The notes: generated by a model not told the origin, from the letters alone. A stretch of 64,000 bases of DNA from Arthrobacter pascens (GCF_030816475.1 NZ_JAUSXF010000001.1:2294001-2358000), one strand, 5' to 3'. Numbered from the stretch's first letter, positions 25,855 to 34,772 are shown. Made by a program: numbers and translations.

Positions 25855-26780
25855 TAGCGGATCGCGGCTTCAGTGATGGCTGATGCTCCCAGGCCCCAGT
25901 ACTCCAGCGACTCCTTGTATTCCGGGGATTCCAAAAGGGACTGGATGGCTTTTTGCAGGGCCGGTGTCAACGGTGATCCCTTCTTCAGCGCCATGGCGAC
26001 GGTGGTGTTCGTGCGGGTATCCATCCTGGGCTCCAGGACGGTGAAATGGTTGGGCTGCTGCGCGTCTGCCCAGGCCAGGGCACTCGCGTCGTAGAAGACC
26101 CCGTCGATCCGCTTGGAGTCCAGCTGCGTCAGGGCCTCCTGGACGCTGGGCAATGACACCCCGTTGATGGCGGGCAGGCCCTTGTCCTCACAGGTCCACT
26201 TGGAGACGTTGGGCAGGTGCTTGAGCTGCTGGGTGGAGCCCTTGGCCACGCCGATGTTCTTACCGCAGAGCGTGTCGTTGGTCAGCTTGAGCGGGTTGCC
26301 ATGGGGTACCGCCACGGCGGAACCGCCCTTGAGGTAGTTGATCATGTCCAGGACCTTGAGCCGCTCGTCGGTAGCTGCCATGGTGGTCGCGGTGAAGTCA
26401 TACCGGCCGCCGTCGATACCGGGAATGATCGTGTCAAACGCCGTGTTCTCGAACTTCAGCTTCAGCCCGAGTTTTTTGGCGACCACGCGGGCGAGGTCCG
26501 GGTTCACGCCGATGGGGGTTTTGTTGTCCTCGGCGAGAAAGGTCATCGGCGGGGAGCTGAGGTCCATCGCGACGGTCAGTTCACCCTTGTCCTTGACGGA
26601 CTGCGGCAGCAGCGCCACAGCGGCAGGGTCCGGCTGGACACCCTCGGAAATGTCACGGGTGTTCTGCGTCTTGGGCAGGTCCGTGGCCTGCGTGCTGGTG
26701 GCCGCCCCGCCACAGGCGCTCAGGGCCAGCAGGACAGCGAGCCCCGCGGCCGCCGTCTGGATCTTGTTTGTAGTCTTCAT
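25854..26780 (-). CDS. Amino acid-binding lipoprotein (ABC importer)
   Basis: 308-residue family 3 solute-binding lipoprotein. The signal peptide ends in the lipobox LSACG. The mature domain has KGELTVAMDLSSPPMTFL, IGVNPDLARVVAKKLGLKL and DTIIPGIDGGRYDF, as in polar amino acid receptors. ATG 26780 (MKTTNK) is chosen for its AAGGGA ribosome site and signal-peptide start. The ligand is presumably the amino acid degraded by the rest of the operon; the conserved Asp/Arg ligands that set amino acid preference were not resolved by eye. Confidence 0.92.
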   Translation of the reverse strand: MKTTNKIQTAAAGLAVLLALSACGGAATSTQATDLPKTQNTRDISEGVQPDPAAVALLPQSVKDKGELTVAMDLSSPPMTFLAEDNKTPIGVNPDLARVVAKKLGLKLKFENTAFDTIIPGIDGGRYDFTATTMAATDERLKVLDMINYLKGGSAVAVPHGNPLKLTNDTLCGKNIGVAKGSTQQLKHLPNVSKWTCEDKGLPAINGVSLPSVQEALTQLDSKRIDGVFYDASALAWADAQQPNHFTVLEPRMDTRTNTTVAMALKKGSPLTPALQKAIQSLLESPEYKESLEYWGLGASAITEAAIR

Positions 26781-26877
26781 GGTGATTCCCTTCAATGGGT
26801 CCAGCGGCACATGCCGGCTGAAATGTAATTGGTTGCCATTTGCTATGGACCGTCATGGTGCGTGTCTTTGTGTTCAG

Positions 26878-27570
26878 TTAAGCGGCGGAGGATGTTGCGG
26901 CGGTCGCTGCTGCAGCCGTGAGTGCTTCCTGGAGTTGGCTGCGCAGGGAACCAAACCGGGGAGAGATGGTGCCGGTGAAGGCTGCCTGGCCGATGGTGAA
27001 GGCGTCTACTCCCGCTGCGGCGAGTGCTTCAATTTGGGAGATGGACGCGATGCTTCCTGCGACAACGAGCGTGCCATGCGTGGCTTTCCGCGCCGCCTCA
27101 ACAAGGTCCAGTGGCTCCGCATCGGTTGCGCGGAAGGCGAGCAAGTCAACTCCCGCGGCTCCGGCCTGTTCAAATGCGGTGCATTGCGCGGCCACTTCCT
27201 CTGGCGTTCCACCTAGTTTCGTGGGATGCCCTGTCGGTTGTCCGGGGAATGGGAGGTACTGCACGTTGGAACCGGAGAGTATTTCAAGTGTTTCGTCGAC
27301 GAAGGTGCCGCCAAGGAGATAGTCCACACCCAGATCTACTGCCATTTTGGCTGATTGCAGTGCGGCGTCGCGGCTGGTACTGACCACTTCGAGGTGGGTA
27401 GCGGCTCCCCGGGCTTTGATTCGGGTGTGAAGCTCGCGGAGAACGTCAGGTGCGACGCCGATGTCTTTGAAGCCGATGTGCTTTAGTGGGACGTCCTCGA
27501 TTTCGGTCAGAACGTTGAGGCAGTCCTTCACGGTCTGATCATCCCGGGTGAGCATGAAGATGAATTCCAT
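26878..27570 (-). CDS. TIM-barrel protein of unknown function, linked to PdxA2 and tetronate kinase
   Basis: 230-residue protein whose alternation of strands and helices reads as a beta/alpha barrel: FIFMLTRDD, IGFKDIGV, THLEVVSTSRDA, VDYLLGGTFVD, GVDLLAFRATD, LVVAGSIASI and DAFTIGQAAF. The last two resemble the phosphate-binding strands (G[ST]-type loops) of HisA/TrpF/KDPG-aldolase-like barrels. I do not recognise a named enzyme. It lies directly after pdxA2 and the kinase, so it may process a sugar phosphate or triose made by them. The alanine-rich tail (AAAATAATSSAA) looks disordered. Confidence 0.75.
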   Translation of the reverse strand: MEFIFMLTRDDQTVKDCLNVLTEIEDVPLKHIGFKDIGVAPDVLRELHTRIKARGAATHLEVVSTSRDAALQSAKMAVDLGVDYLLGGTFVDETLEILSGSNVQYLPFPGQPTGHPTKLGGTPEEVAAQCTAFEQAGAAGVDLLAFRATDAEPLDLVEAARKATHGTLVVAGSIASISQIEALAAAGVDAFTIGQAAFTGTISPRFGSLRSQLQEALTAAAATAATSSAA

Positions 27571-27641
27571 AAGAGTTGGTTCCTTTCAGGGGAGAAATAG
27601 CGGTAGGCGGGTCGGAAATCCCGATCCCGTGTGGGGCGGGG

Positions 27642-28616
27642 TTACTGTCCGCCTGTCATCCGGACTGCATGGTGAAGTGCTACCAGCAGGCTTCGGTGGT
27701 CGGCGATGCCACGGCCAACGATGTCGAAGGCCGTTCCATGGTCCACGCTGGTCCGCACGAACGGCAGCCCGATGGTGACGTTGACTCCACGTTCAAGACC
27801 GAGGTATTTGAACGGAATGAGGCCCTGGTCGTGGTACTGGGCCACCACGACGTCGAAATGGCCCTGGCGTGCACGCAGGAACACTGTGTCTGGTGGCCAT
27901 GGGCCGGAGGCAGAAATTCCTTCAGCGATGGCCTTCTCGACTGCCGGCTCAATGATCTCCAATTCCTCGGTGCCCATCAGACCGTTCTCGCCAGCGTGCG
28001 GATTCAAGCCGGCCACGCCGATCCGTGGTTCAGCGATCCCGGCCTTCACCATGGCGGAGTGGGCAAGCCGTATCGACCGCAGAATGCTCTCCGTGGTGAC
28101 CAGCTCAATGGCGTTCTTTAAGGATTCGTGGATGGTCACAAGGACCACGCGAAGATCGTCGCTGGACATCATCATCGTGTAGTCATCACACCCGCTGAGC
28201 TCTGCCAGGATCTCGGTATGTCCCGGATAAGGAAGGCCCGCCAATCGCATCGCCTCCTTGTGGATAGGAGCCGTCACCAGGGCGGAAACCTCACCCGCGA
28301 GGGCAGCCTCAATGCCTGCCTTGACGTAGTCGAAGGCCGCTTGGCCCGACTGCGCCTGAACCTTCCCCAAGGGCAGGTCTTCCGGCAACTCCGTTTTAGC
28401 GAGCACTTGAACGTAACTGGCATCCGGGCAGAACTCGGACAGGGTGATGGCCCGGGCTTCCAACGCAATGTTGCTCTGCGCGGCAGCCCTGTTCAGCACG
28501 CCGACGTCACCTATGACAAGTGCAGGGATGTTCAGTCCTTGCTCAGCCATCAGTTTCATGACGATCTCTGGTCCGATTCCCGAGGGGTCCCCCATCGTCA
28601 ATGCAATTGGTTTCAT
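27642..28616 (-). CDS. pdxA2: PdxA2-type 4-phosphotetronate dehydrogenase
   Basis: 324-residue member of the PdxA family (4-hydroxythreonine-4-phosphate dehydrogenase). Metal-binding His residues are visible in PGHTEILAEL, NPHAGENGLMG and AQYHDQGLIPFK, and the N-terminal block ALTMGDPSGIGPEI is diagnostic. Next to a DUF1537 kinase this is typical of PdxA2, which oxidises and decarboxylates 4-phospho-tetronates (from threonate or erythronate) to dihydroxyacetone phosphate, rather than making vitamin B6. It overlaps the kinase gene by four bases. Confidence 0.88.
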   Translation of the reverse strand: MKPIALTMGDPSGIGPEIVMKLMAEQGLNIPALVIGDVGVLNRAAAQSNIALEARAITLSEFCPDASYVQVLAKTELPEDLPLGKVQAQSGQAAFDYVKAGIEAALAGEVSALVTAPIHKEAMRLAGLPYPGHTEILAELSGCDDYTMMMSSDDLRVVLVTIHESLKNAIELVTTESILRSIRLAHSAMVKAGIAEPRIGVAGLNPHAGENGLMGTEELEIIEPAVEKAIAEGISASGPWPPDTVFLRARQGHFDVVVAQYHDQGLIPFKYLGLERGVNVTIGLPFVRTSVDHGTAFDIVGRGIADHRSLLVALHHAVRMTGGQ

Positions 28617-29842
28617 GATTCTTCCTCAATGTCTTGGAGTTCGAGCAAAAGGTTTTTTAGCCGGATGAGCGACCGGGGATTCCCGAAGCCACCGGCCTTG
28701 ATCAGGACCGGCACGTGTGCGGGATGGTCAAGGATTCCGAGAGTTATGCCTGGTTCCGGCTCAGAGAGGACGTCGATCTGGCGCGAACCGAGCCTGTCCA
28801 ACACGCTTCGTGCAGTCTGGCCACCGGTAAGTATGAGCGCGTCGAATGCGTCTGCGTCGAACAGCTCCTGGACGGTTGACGCCAGCCAGTCGTCGGCCTC
28901 CCCTGTGGAGTGGGAGACAAAAGGGTCATGCAAGGCCGAATAGCCATAGGCGGAGAGCTCTTCGATGACTCTTCCAACCAGGTCCGCCTTGCTCCTGGTC
29001 TCGGCAGGAAGGGAGCGTTGCCCTTCAGAGGAAAGCAGACCCAGGACCACACCAAGCTGTTCCCTGCTCGAGGGATGCAGACTCCCCACAACGATCAACA
29101 CACGCGTGGACGGTGTACTCGCCGGTACCGGCGCCGGAGCTGACGAAACGGCACACCTCTTGGCTACAGCGGCCGCCAACCCAGGTGAACCAACCCATAG
29201 GACATCCGCAAGGGAATCGGGATGTGCAACCAGAAGGTCAAGGTCAGCGTCCGAACGCGCATCGGCAATCAGGATCCGTTCTTTACCCACGCGGTGGTTC
29301 CAGGAGATGGTTGCATCGATCAGGTTCGCCTCAGGAAAAAGCCTTTTAAGGTTGCTTTCCTTTGCCGGATTGGCAGCATCCAGCCCGAAATGCGTTTCCG
29401 ACACCGGAACGCCGTCAAGGAGCTGAACGCCGCCCTGGGTGGTTCGTCCTTCAGCTGGAAACGCGGGCGCAATCACAGCCGTCATTCGCCCGCTCTCGGC
29501 AAGTGCCCCCTCGACCTCAGCAACCACATGGCCCCGCAGGGTGGAATCAACGGTCTTGAACAGGACGTCAGCATCTCTGATCCGCCGCATACAACGGACA
29601 GTTTCGGAAACCGCTGTCCCTTCATCCTGGGAACGGGTGTTTACATCTACCGCAGAGACGCCCGTTCGCAGTTCGCCCTCCACCTCTCCGAGAAAGATGC
29701 TCGCGGGTATGCCTAAGGCGCGGAACGGGCCTGCACCGTCACCCGCTGATGTCAGATCGTCAGCGAGAACACCTATCTTGAAGTCCATGTCACCATCGCG
29801 AAGCGTCATAGGGTGTCTGGGACGCACTACCTTGTCCAGCAT
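28613..29842 (-). CDS. Four-carbon acid sugar kinase family protein (DUF1537)
   Basis: 409-residue kinase of the four-carbon acid sugar kinase family (DtnK/OtnK type), which phosphorylates threonate, erythronate or their 2-oxo forms at O4. N-terminal IGVLADDLTSAGDGAGPF and FKTVDSTLRGHV, and C-terminal LILTGGQTARSVLDRLG and LIKAGGFGNPRSL, are the substrate and nucleotide blocks. ATG 29842 is chosen because AAGGAAGGA precedes it closely; a later ATG (MDFKIG) is possible. First gene of the operon, divergent from a LysR gene, with the stop overlapping pdxA2. Confidence 0.85.
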   Translation of the reverse strand: MLDKVVRPRHPMTLRDGDMDFKIGVLADDLTSAGDGAGPFRALGIPASIFLGEVEGELRTGVSAVDVNTRSQDEGTAVSETVRCMRRIRDADVLFKTVDSTLRGHVVAEVEGALAESGRMTAVIAPAFPAEGRTTQGGVQLLDGVPVSETHFGLDAANPAKESNLKRLFPEANLIDATISWNHRVGKERILIADARSDADLDLLVAHPDSLADVLWVGSPGLAAAVAKRCAVSSAPAPVPASTPSTRVLIVVGSLHPSSREQLGVVLGLLSSEGQRSLPAETRSKADLVGRVIEELSAYGYSALHDPFVSHSTGEADDWLASTVQELFDADAFDALILTGGQTARSVLDRLGSRQIDVLSEPEPGITLGILDHPAHVPVLIKAGGFGNPRSLIRLKNLLLELQDIEEES

Positions 29843-29920
29843 TTTTCCTTCCTTCACGTTAGGTTCATTCAACTGTCCCACCGGGAAGCCTAAATAAAAA
29901 TGGATTCTTTGGCACGCACG

Positions 29921-29937
29921 TGTGAGGATTACTCACA
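29921..29937. promoter_or_regulatory. Inverted repeat TGTGAG-N5-CTCACA at the lysR start
   Basis: A perfect 6-bp inverted repeat with a 5-base spacer includes the ribosome-binding GAGG and the A of the lysR ATG. It also lies 79 bases upstream of the kinase start on the other strand. It could be the LysR binding site for both directions or an RNA hairpin that limits lysR translation. Confidence 0.6.
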
Positions 29938-30815
29938 TGATTTGGCAAGACTTACCGCCCTTGGGGACTTTGGTTCCCTTCGAATGTGCAGTCAGACTGG
30001 GAAGCGTCACCGCAGCAGCCGCGGAGCTGCACCTAACCCACGGCGCCGTGAGCAGGCAGATCCAGGCCCTCGAACGTTCTCTGGGTTTGAGCCTTTTTGA
30101 GCGCCGTAACCGTGCGATCGTTCCAACACAGGACGCGGTGGATTACGCGTCCCAAATAACTGACGCCCTCAATCTTCTTTCTTCAGCAACCAGACGCGTT
30201 CAGCGCCTCCGGCAGAGTGACAGCCTGGTCCTATCGTGCGAGCCCACACTCCTGATGCGATGGCTGCTTCCGCGGCTGCCGGCCCTTTATCAAGCCGTCC
30301 CAGGCGTTGATCTTCACCTCTCCGGCGCAGGCGGCAGAATTGACCTTGCCCGCCAAGGCGTTGACATCGCCGTGCGCCGCAACGACTTCGCGATACCACT
30401 CCTCATGGACAGCACGATCCTGACTTCCGAAAGAATTGGCCCGGTCTGCAGTCCCGATATGGCGAGCAAAATTTCTACAATCGGAGACCTCAGCGCCGTT
30501 CCGCTACTCCATTCGGCTACACGCCCTGGAGCCTGGACGGACTGGAAAGAAAACGCCCCAGCACCAGAATTCCCGGCCCGGAGCGAGACGACCTTTGAGC
30601 ACTTCTATCTCTCACTGCAGGCCGCCGCCGCCGGTGTTGGTGTGGCCATAGGCCCCTACGCCCTGGTCGCGGACGATCTCCGCGACGGCCGTCTCGTCGC
30701 ACCCTTCGGATTCGTTGAAGATGGCAGCAAGTACGTATTCCTCTCAAGAGACCCCGGCGACACCCGGGTTGGCCTCATCCGCGAATGGTTCATACACGAA
30801 ATGCGCAACTCCTAA
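29937..30815 (+). CDS. LysR-family regulator (GcvA-like), divergent to the 11-gene operon
   Basis: 292-residue LysR-type regulator. The HTH region reads VRLGSVTAAAAELHLTHGAV and then SRQIQALERSLGLSLFERRN, the GcvA-like LTHGAVSRQI variant. The C-terminal effector domain contains LDLARQGVDIAVRR-like sequence. ATG 29937 is chosen because GAGG is nine bases upstream; a GTG at 29922 would bury it. Its position divergent from the tetronate kinase suggests control of the whole operon, with the imported amino acid or a tetronate as likely coinducer. Confidence 0.85.
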   Translation: MIWQDLPPLGTLVPFECAVRLGSVTAAAAELHLTHGAVSRQIQALERSLGLSLFERRNRAIVPTQDAVDYASQITDALNLLSSATRRVQRLRQSDSLVLSCEPTLLMRWLLPRLPALYQAVPGVDLHLSGAGGRIDLARQGVDIAVRRNDFAIPLLMDSTILTSERIGPVCSPDMASKISTIGDLSAVPLLHSATRPGAWTDWKENAPAPEFPARSETTFEHFYLSLQAAAAGVGVAIGPYALVADDLRDGRLVAPFGFVEDGSKYVFLSRDPGDTRVGLIREWFIHEMRNS

Positions 30816-30889
30816 CCGCTCCGAGCGATGCGGTGCCACGTCTTGTTCCGGCCACGGCGAAATCCGACAGGCAGAAGTATGTGGGTGGC

Positions 30890-31070
30890 CCAAATGACCA
30901 GTCGGCATCTCCGCGCACTGGCACGGGTATCCGTCCCACTTGTCGTTGTCGACCCGATCAACTTCGGCAGGCCGGACATCGTTAGCGTCGGTGCAACAAA
31001 GTGGGCTCGTGGATTGGAAGCAGCGGGCCATTGCAGGGCTGCATTGGTGACGGGCTCGAGCCGTGCCTAG
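30890..31070 (+). pseudogene. Fragment of a LacI-family effector domain
   Basis: The plus strand reads LRALARVSVPLVVVDPINF, then RPDIVSVGATKWARGLEA. This matches the region of LacI/PurR effector domains around VPLVVVDP...IPSVGATNWAGGL. No HTH or C-terminal part is present, and no ribosome site. The flanking bases 30816-30889 and 31071-31309 hold no gene I can recognise. Confidence 0.5.
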
Positions 31071-31309
31071 GCGTATATGTTGAGGACCTCCAGGTTTGTG
31101 TTTCGCTCTACCAAGGCTTGGGCTGGAAAGAAGGACCACGCTCTCGCCAACCCTGAACCCGCGAATACGACCTCACTACACCAGGCTGCTGCGCTTCACT
31201 GAAGCTATAGAATCACGCCTACAGAGCCCGCCTCCCCATATGTCGGGCGCCGCCTCCGGACAACCCGCGCTGGGTGTAGAGGTCTCTTTTCTGCGGAAGC
31301 TGCCGCTCC

Positions 31310-31924
31310 TCAGGCAATCAGGTTGAGCGTGACTCCCATGGCGCCGAGGAAGAGTGCCAGCACCGAGGTGCCAAGCCCGGCCACCAGAAGCAGGCCGGGG
31401 TGGGCGAGACCCACCACAACGCGCCGAAGTTGGGGCGAATGTCGCAGGAATCTCTTGGGCAGCCGCGAATCTTGCGGGTTCTGGCGCCAGCCGCGGAGAC
31501 GTCGCAGGAACCACGCACAGCGCACAATAAACGCCATCCACAACACCGACACAACCAGGGGCACCGCCGCCAGGAGCAGGTTGAACCCCAGCGACGTCAC
31601 AGCACGCTCCGAATTCCCAGCCAGCGCCTGCACCGTTGTGGAAATCGAGGCGCTGGCCACCACGGACAGGCCCCACACCATAAAGGCAGCCGTCAGCGCG
31701 AGGAACCGGACAAAGAAGTGCGCGAGCACCGATTCTTTCTGAGGCTTGAGGTACCGGCGCGGGGTCGCATGGAGCACGGCCACACTGCAGGCCAGGGTCG
31801 GCAGGGCAGCCATCCCCACAAGCACGTACCAGGTCCAGCCGGCCAGGTCCACGAACTCATCAACAATGATCAGCAACGCCCAGAAACCCGTCCACGCCCA
31901 GCCTGCATGCAGCGGATTCCGCAC
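31310..31924 (-). CDS. Integral membrane protein of unknown function
   Basis: About 204 residues with five hydrophobic segments (WTGFWALLIIVDEFVDLAG, WYVLVGMAALPTLACSVAV, FFVRFLALTAAFMVWGLS, LLLAAVPLVVSVLWMAFIV and LLLVAGLGTSVLALFLGA) and a basic cytoplasmic loop (WFLRRLRGWRQNP). The start is uncertain: GTG 31924 is used, but the same frame continues upstream without a stop to about 32080 and has a proline-rich, basic N-terminal extension lacking any good start codon. I do not recognise a family. Confidence 0.6.
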   Translation of the reverse strand: MRNPLHAGWAWTGFWALLIIVDEFVDLAGWTWYVLVGMAALPTLACSVAVLHATPRRYLKPQKESVLAHFFVRFLALTAAFMVWGLSVVASASISTTVQALAGNSERAVTSLGFNLLLAAVPLVVSVLWMAFIVRCAWFLRRLRGWRQNPQDSRLPKRFLRHSPQLRRVVVGLAHPGLLLVAGLGTSVLALFLGAMGVTLNLIA

Positions 31925-32150
31925 CAGCCAGCCGGGAAGCCGCCGAGGCAGCGGGACAGCCGGCGCGGTAGAAGGCCGGGAAGCAGCATTCCGGACCCTC
32001 TTATTTGCGGGTGCAACAGCCGCCGAACCGACGCCGACTGGGCCGTCTGGCGGGGCCCCGACGTTGGCGTCCGGCGGGTTTTATTCCCCTCTGGTCATGC
32101 TCATGGGCTCACTGTAGCAACGCGGGAGGCGGTCCCGTCATCGTCCGCCC

Positions 32151-32591
32151 GCGCGGTTAGTCCGCACCACAGGCCAGCTCCGCCTGTTCGCGTCCGTGGT
32201 CCGGCAGGGCGACTTCCGCGGCGTCCGGATTGATCCGGCCATCCCGGACCGTACGCCGATGCCGCGGGCCGACATCCGCCAGCGCCAGATCCCGCTTGGC
32301 CCTGTGGCCGTCTTCGGTGCCAGCAACTTCCCGCTGGCGTTCTCGACGGCGGGAGGCGACACGGCTTCGGCCCTCGCCGCCGGCTGCCCGGTGGTCTTCA
32401 AAGCCCACAACGCCCACCCAGGCACCAGCGAACTCGTCGGCCAGGCTGTGATTAAGGCCGTCAACGCCTACCAGAACATCCCCCAGCAACTACTGCCTGT
32501 CCCGCTGCAGGACACCAACCCGTGGCACCTGAACCGCCGCATCGACGGCACCGTTGAAACCGCAGGCAGCGTCGCCAGTGTCGTGCCGTAG
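32151..32591 (+). pseudogene. Aldehyde dehydrogenase with large internal deletion (alpha-ketoglutarate semialdehyde type)
   Basis: The plus-strand frame reads [38 protein letters not shown] and [16 protein letters not shown], then [20 protein letters not shown]. These are the characteristic N-terminal third of 2,5-dioxovalerate/alpha-ketoglutaric semialdehyde dehydrogenases. It then jumps, in frame, from [12 protein letters not shown] to [18 protein letters not shown], which is the extreme C-terminus of the same family. About 300 residues including the catalytic Cys and Glu are missing, as is the N-terminus. It cannot be active. Confidence 0.8.
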
Positions 32592-32594
32592 GGC

Positions 32595-34772
32595 TCAGTC
32601 CTGGATGATTTCGTAGACACGAGCGGTCATGCCGGCTTGGCCGGGACGGAGGATAACGGAGTTGTCAGGGCCGTCAGCGGCGGTCCAAGGCGCGAGTGTG
32701 CGGGGGTGCTGCTCGACGAGGTGGCGGGCACGGACATCCGCGCCGAGGTGGAGGCTCAGTTCGGCATCCTCGGCGCCCCGGTGCCATACGTACACGAAGG
32801 TCCGGTCCGGAGCCCTGAGAGCGAGGGCGATGGAGTCGGCGTACCAGTCGGGCAGGCTCATAGGCCAGGCGGGCACGGACATGGCGATGTCGTCACGGAT
32901 CGACTTTGACAAAGTGAGGGCGTCACGCACGAGGGCGAACTGTTCATCCTCCATCTTGTCGAGGAACCCTGAGACATAGAGCCGTGCGCTGAGGCCGGAC
33001 ACCATCGTGTAGGCGATCTCCTCCTGGCTCATTGTTGGCTGCGGGTAGGCCCAGTTGCCTGCCTGCTCGGGCAATATCTGCACGGGCGCTCCTGCGGCAA
33101 TCGCCGGGTAGAGGACGAAGTCCTCCTGGTCGGAGGTTGACTGCAGATCGAACAGTTCCATCATGGCGAAGTCCGCGCGCATGGCACCGGAACCGCAGTT
33201 CTCAAAAATAACGCGCGGGTACTTGCGCTGCAGCCCGGCGACCCAGGCGAGGTGAGCGCGGTTGTGGCCGAGGAGCCCTGCGCCGACGGAGAATGCCTCG
33301 TAGTCCGTACCGGGGCCGACATTGACGTTGTAGTCCAGCTTGAAGAAGTCGACGTCGAACGCTTCGACCAGCCGGTCGAAGGCGGCATCGAGGTGTCCGC
33401 GCGCAGCCGGGTGGCGCAAGTCCAGGAAGTGGCGCTCGTGCTCGACGACGCGTCGGCCGTGTCGCTGCAGGAACGCCGCATCCGGCAATGTCGTCGCGAT
33501 CGGACTCTGCACGCCGATCACCTCGGGTTCCAGCCAGAGTCCGACCTTCATGCCGGCGTCACGGATCGCAGTGATGACCCGCGCGAGTCCGCCGTCGGGA
33601 AACCTGTTGACGGAAGGGATCCATTCGCCAACGGTGGGCCACCAGTCCGCCAGGCCGCTGTCATCGTGCCACCCTGCGTCGATGCAGAAGCATTCGGCTC
33701 CCGCTGCGGCTGCGGCGCTGATGAGGGGCAGGAGGCGTTCGGTGGTTGGATTGCCCCTGAGCGTGTTCATGAAGTCGTTGTAGACCAGCAGCGAGCCGCG
33801 GTCGGCGTCGCGGTTGCGTCGCAGCCAGCGGCGGTGACGTGTCAGCTCCGCAATGGCGCCCTCAAATCCATCCGTGGAGACGGCGAGGGATACCGGGACC
33901 GAGGTGAAGCTGTCGCCGGGGTTCAGTTCCTCGGACCAGTGGTGGTCCAGGTCCTCGGGTCCGAGAAGAATGACCGCGACCGAATCCTCGCCTTCGCGGA
34001 CGTTGTCGACTTCCCAGCGCCAACCGCCGTTGTGTTCGATCTGCCACGCGATCGAGCGTCCCGTGGCCGAATTCTCGAGCACTCCCGTCGGGAGTGCCCG
34101 GCCGGTAGTCCAGGTTGAGGTGCTGACGGCTTCAAACGAGCCGCGGCCGGGCTGCTTGGTGAATGCCGCATTGAAGTCAGCGAGTGCGGTTTGGCTCCAC
34201 AGCGGACGGGCGGTCCAACGGTTCTCGGCCAACTGCTCCCCGGTCCCTGAATGGACAAGCAGGTCCTTGGTCGATTCACCAGGGTTGACGACGGCGCCGA
34301 AAGCGAAGGAAGAGACGGCTTCGAGGACCACCGGATGTCCGCCGTCATTGTGAACCGTGGTCACGACTCTCACGGCCCGGACGTCGGTGGAGGCTATGAA
34401 TGTTGTGGTCACGCGCAGGCCGGTCACGGCGTCGGCCTGGACGATGGCCAGCAGCTCCTCGCCCGGTTCATTGTGCATGCTGTGCTCGAGGTAGCGCAGA
34501 CGCGATCCGACACCGGTGTTGGTCAAGCGGGTTGTAGTGCGCGCGCGTCCATCACCGGTTGCGATCACTTCGACGATCGGCTGCGTGGCGCCGGTCACGT
34601 GGGCGTCCTCCGCGCCTCCAAGGCCGCTCAACACCACGGGATGATCCTTGGAAGCCTTGAACAGCAGCACCAGACTGCCGGCCGCCCAGCCGATATGACG
34701 GATGCCTGACAAAGGGTCGGACGTGTTGTCGGTCAGCGCACGGGCTGCGGGCCCGTCGTACATGGTTTCCAA
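32595..34772 (-). CDS. GH36 alpha-galactosidase
   Basis: 725-residue glycoside hydrolase family 36 enzyme, a retaining alpha-galactosidase acting on melibiose/raffinose-type sugars. The nucleophile is in FFKLDYNVNV (Asp about 479) and the acid/base in STSDQED (Asp about 547); FCIDAGWHDDSG, VGLWLEPEV and FENCGSGAMRAD are diagnostic. No signal peptide, so cytoplasmic. TTG 34772 has AAGGAAG eight bases upstream, but ATG 34763 is an alternative start. The neighbouring Hyi and Gfo/Idh/MocA genes on the same strand suggest use of galactosides or galactinol/inositol-type compounds. Confidence 0.9.
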   Translation of the reverse strand: METMYDGPAARALTDNTSDPLSGIRHIGWAAGSLVLLFKASKDHPVVLSGLGGAEDAHVTGATQPIVEVIATGDGRARTTTRLTNTGVGSRLRYLEHSMHNEPGEELLAIVQADAVTGLRVTTTFIASTDVRAVRVVTTVHNDGGHPVVLEAVSSFAFGAVVNPGESTKDLLVHSGTGEQLAENRWTARPLWSQTALADFNAAFTKQPGRGSFEAVSTSTWTTGRALPTGVLENSATGRSIAWQIEHNGGWRWEVDNVREGEDSVAVILLGPEDLDHHWSEELNPGDSFTSVPVSLAVSTDGFEGAIAELTRHRRWLRRNRDADRGSLLVYNDFMNTLRGNPTTERLLPLISAAAAAGAECFCIDAGWHDDSGLADWWPTVGEWIPSVNRFPDGGLARVITAIRDAGMKVGLWLEPEVIGVQSPIATTLPDAAFLQRHGRRVVEHERHFLDLRHPAARGHLDAAFDRLVEAFDVDFFKLDYNVNVGPGTDYEAFSVGAGLLGHNRAHLAWVAGLQRKYPRVIFENCGSGAMRADFAMMELFDLQSTSDQEDFVLYPAIAAGAPVQILPEQAGNWAYPQPTMSQEEIAYTMVSGLSARLYVSGFLDKMEDEQFALVRDALTLSKSIRDDIAMSVPAWPMSLPDWYADSIALALRAPDRTFVYVWHRGAEDAELSLHLGADVRARHLVEQHPRTLAPWTAADGPDNSVILRPGQAGMTARVYEIIQD

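Noticed and set aside
33252..34118. 288-residue plus-strand frame opposite the GH36 gene
   Set aside because: Composition and position are those of a shadow of the alpha-galactosidase.
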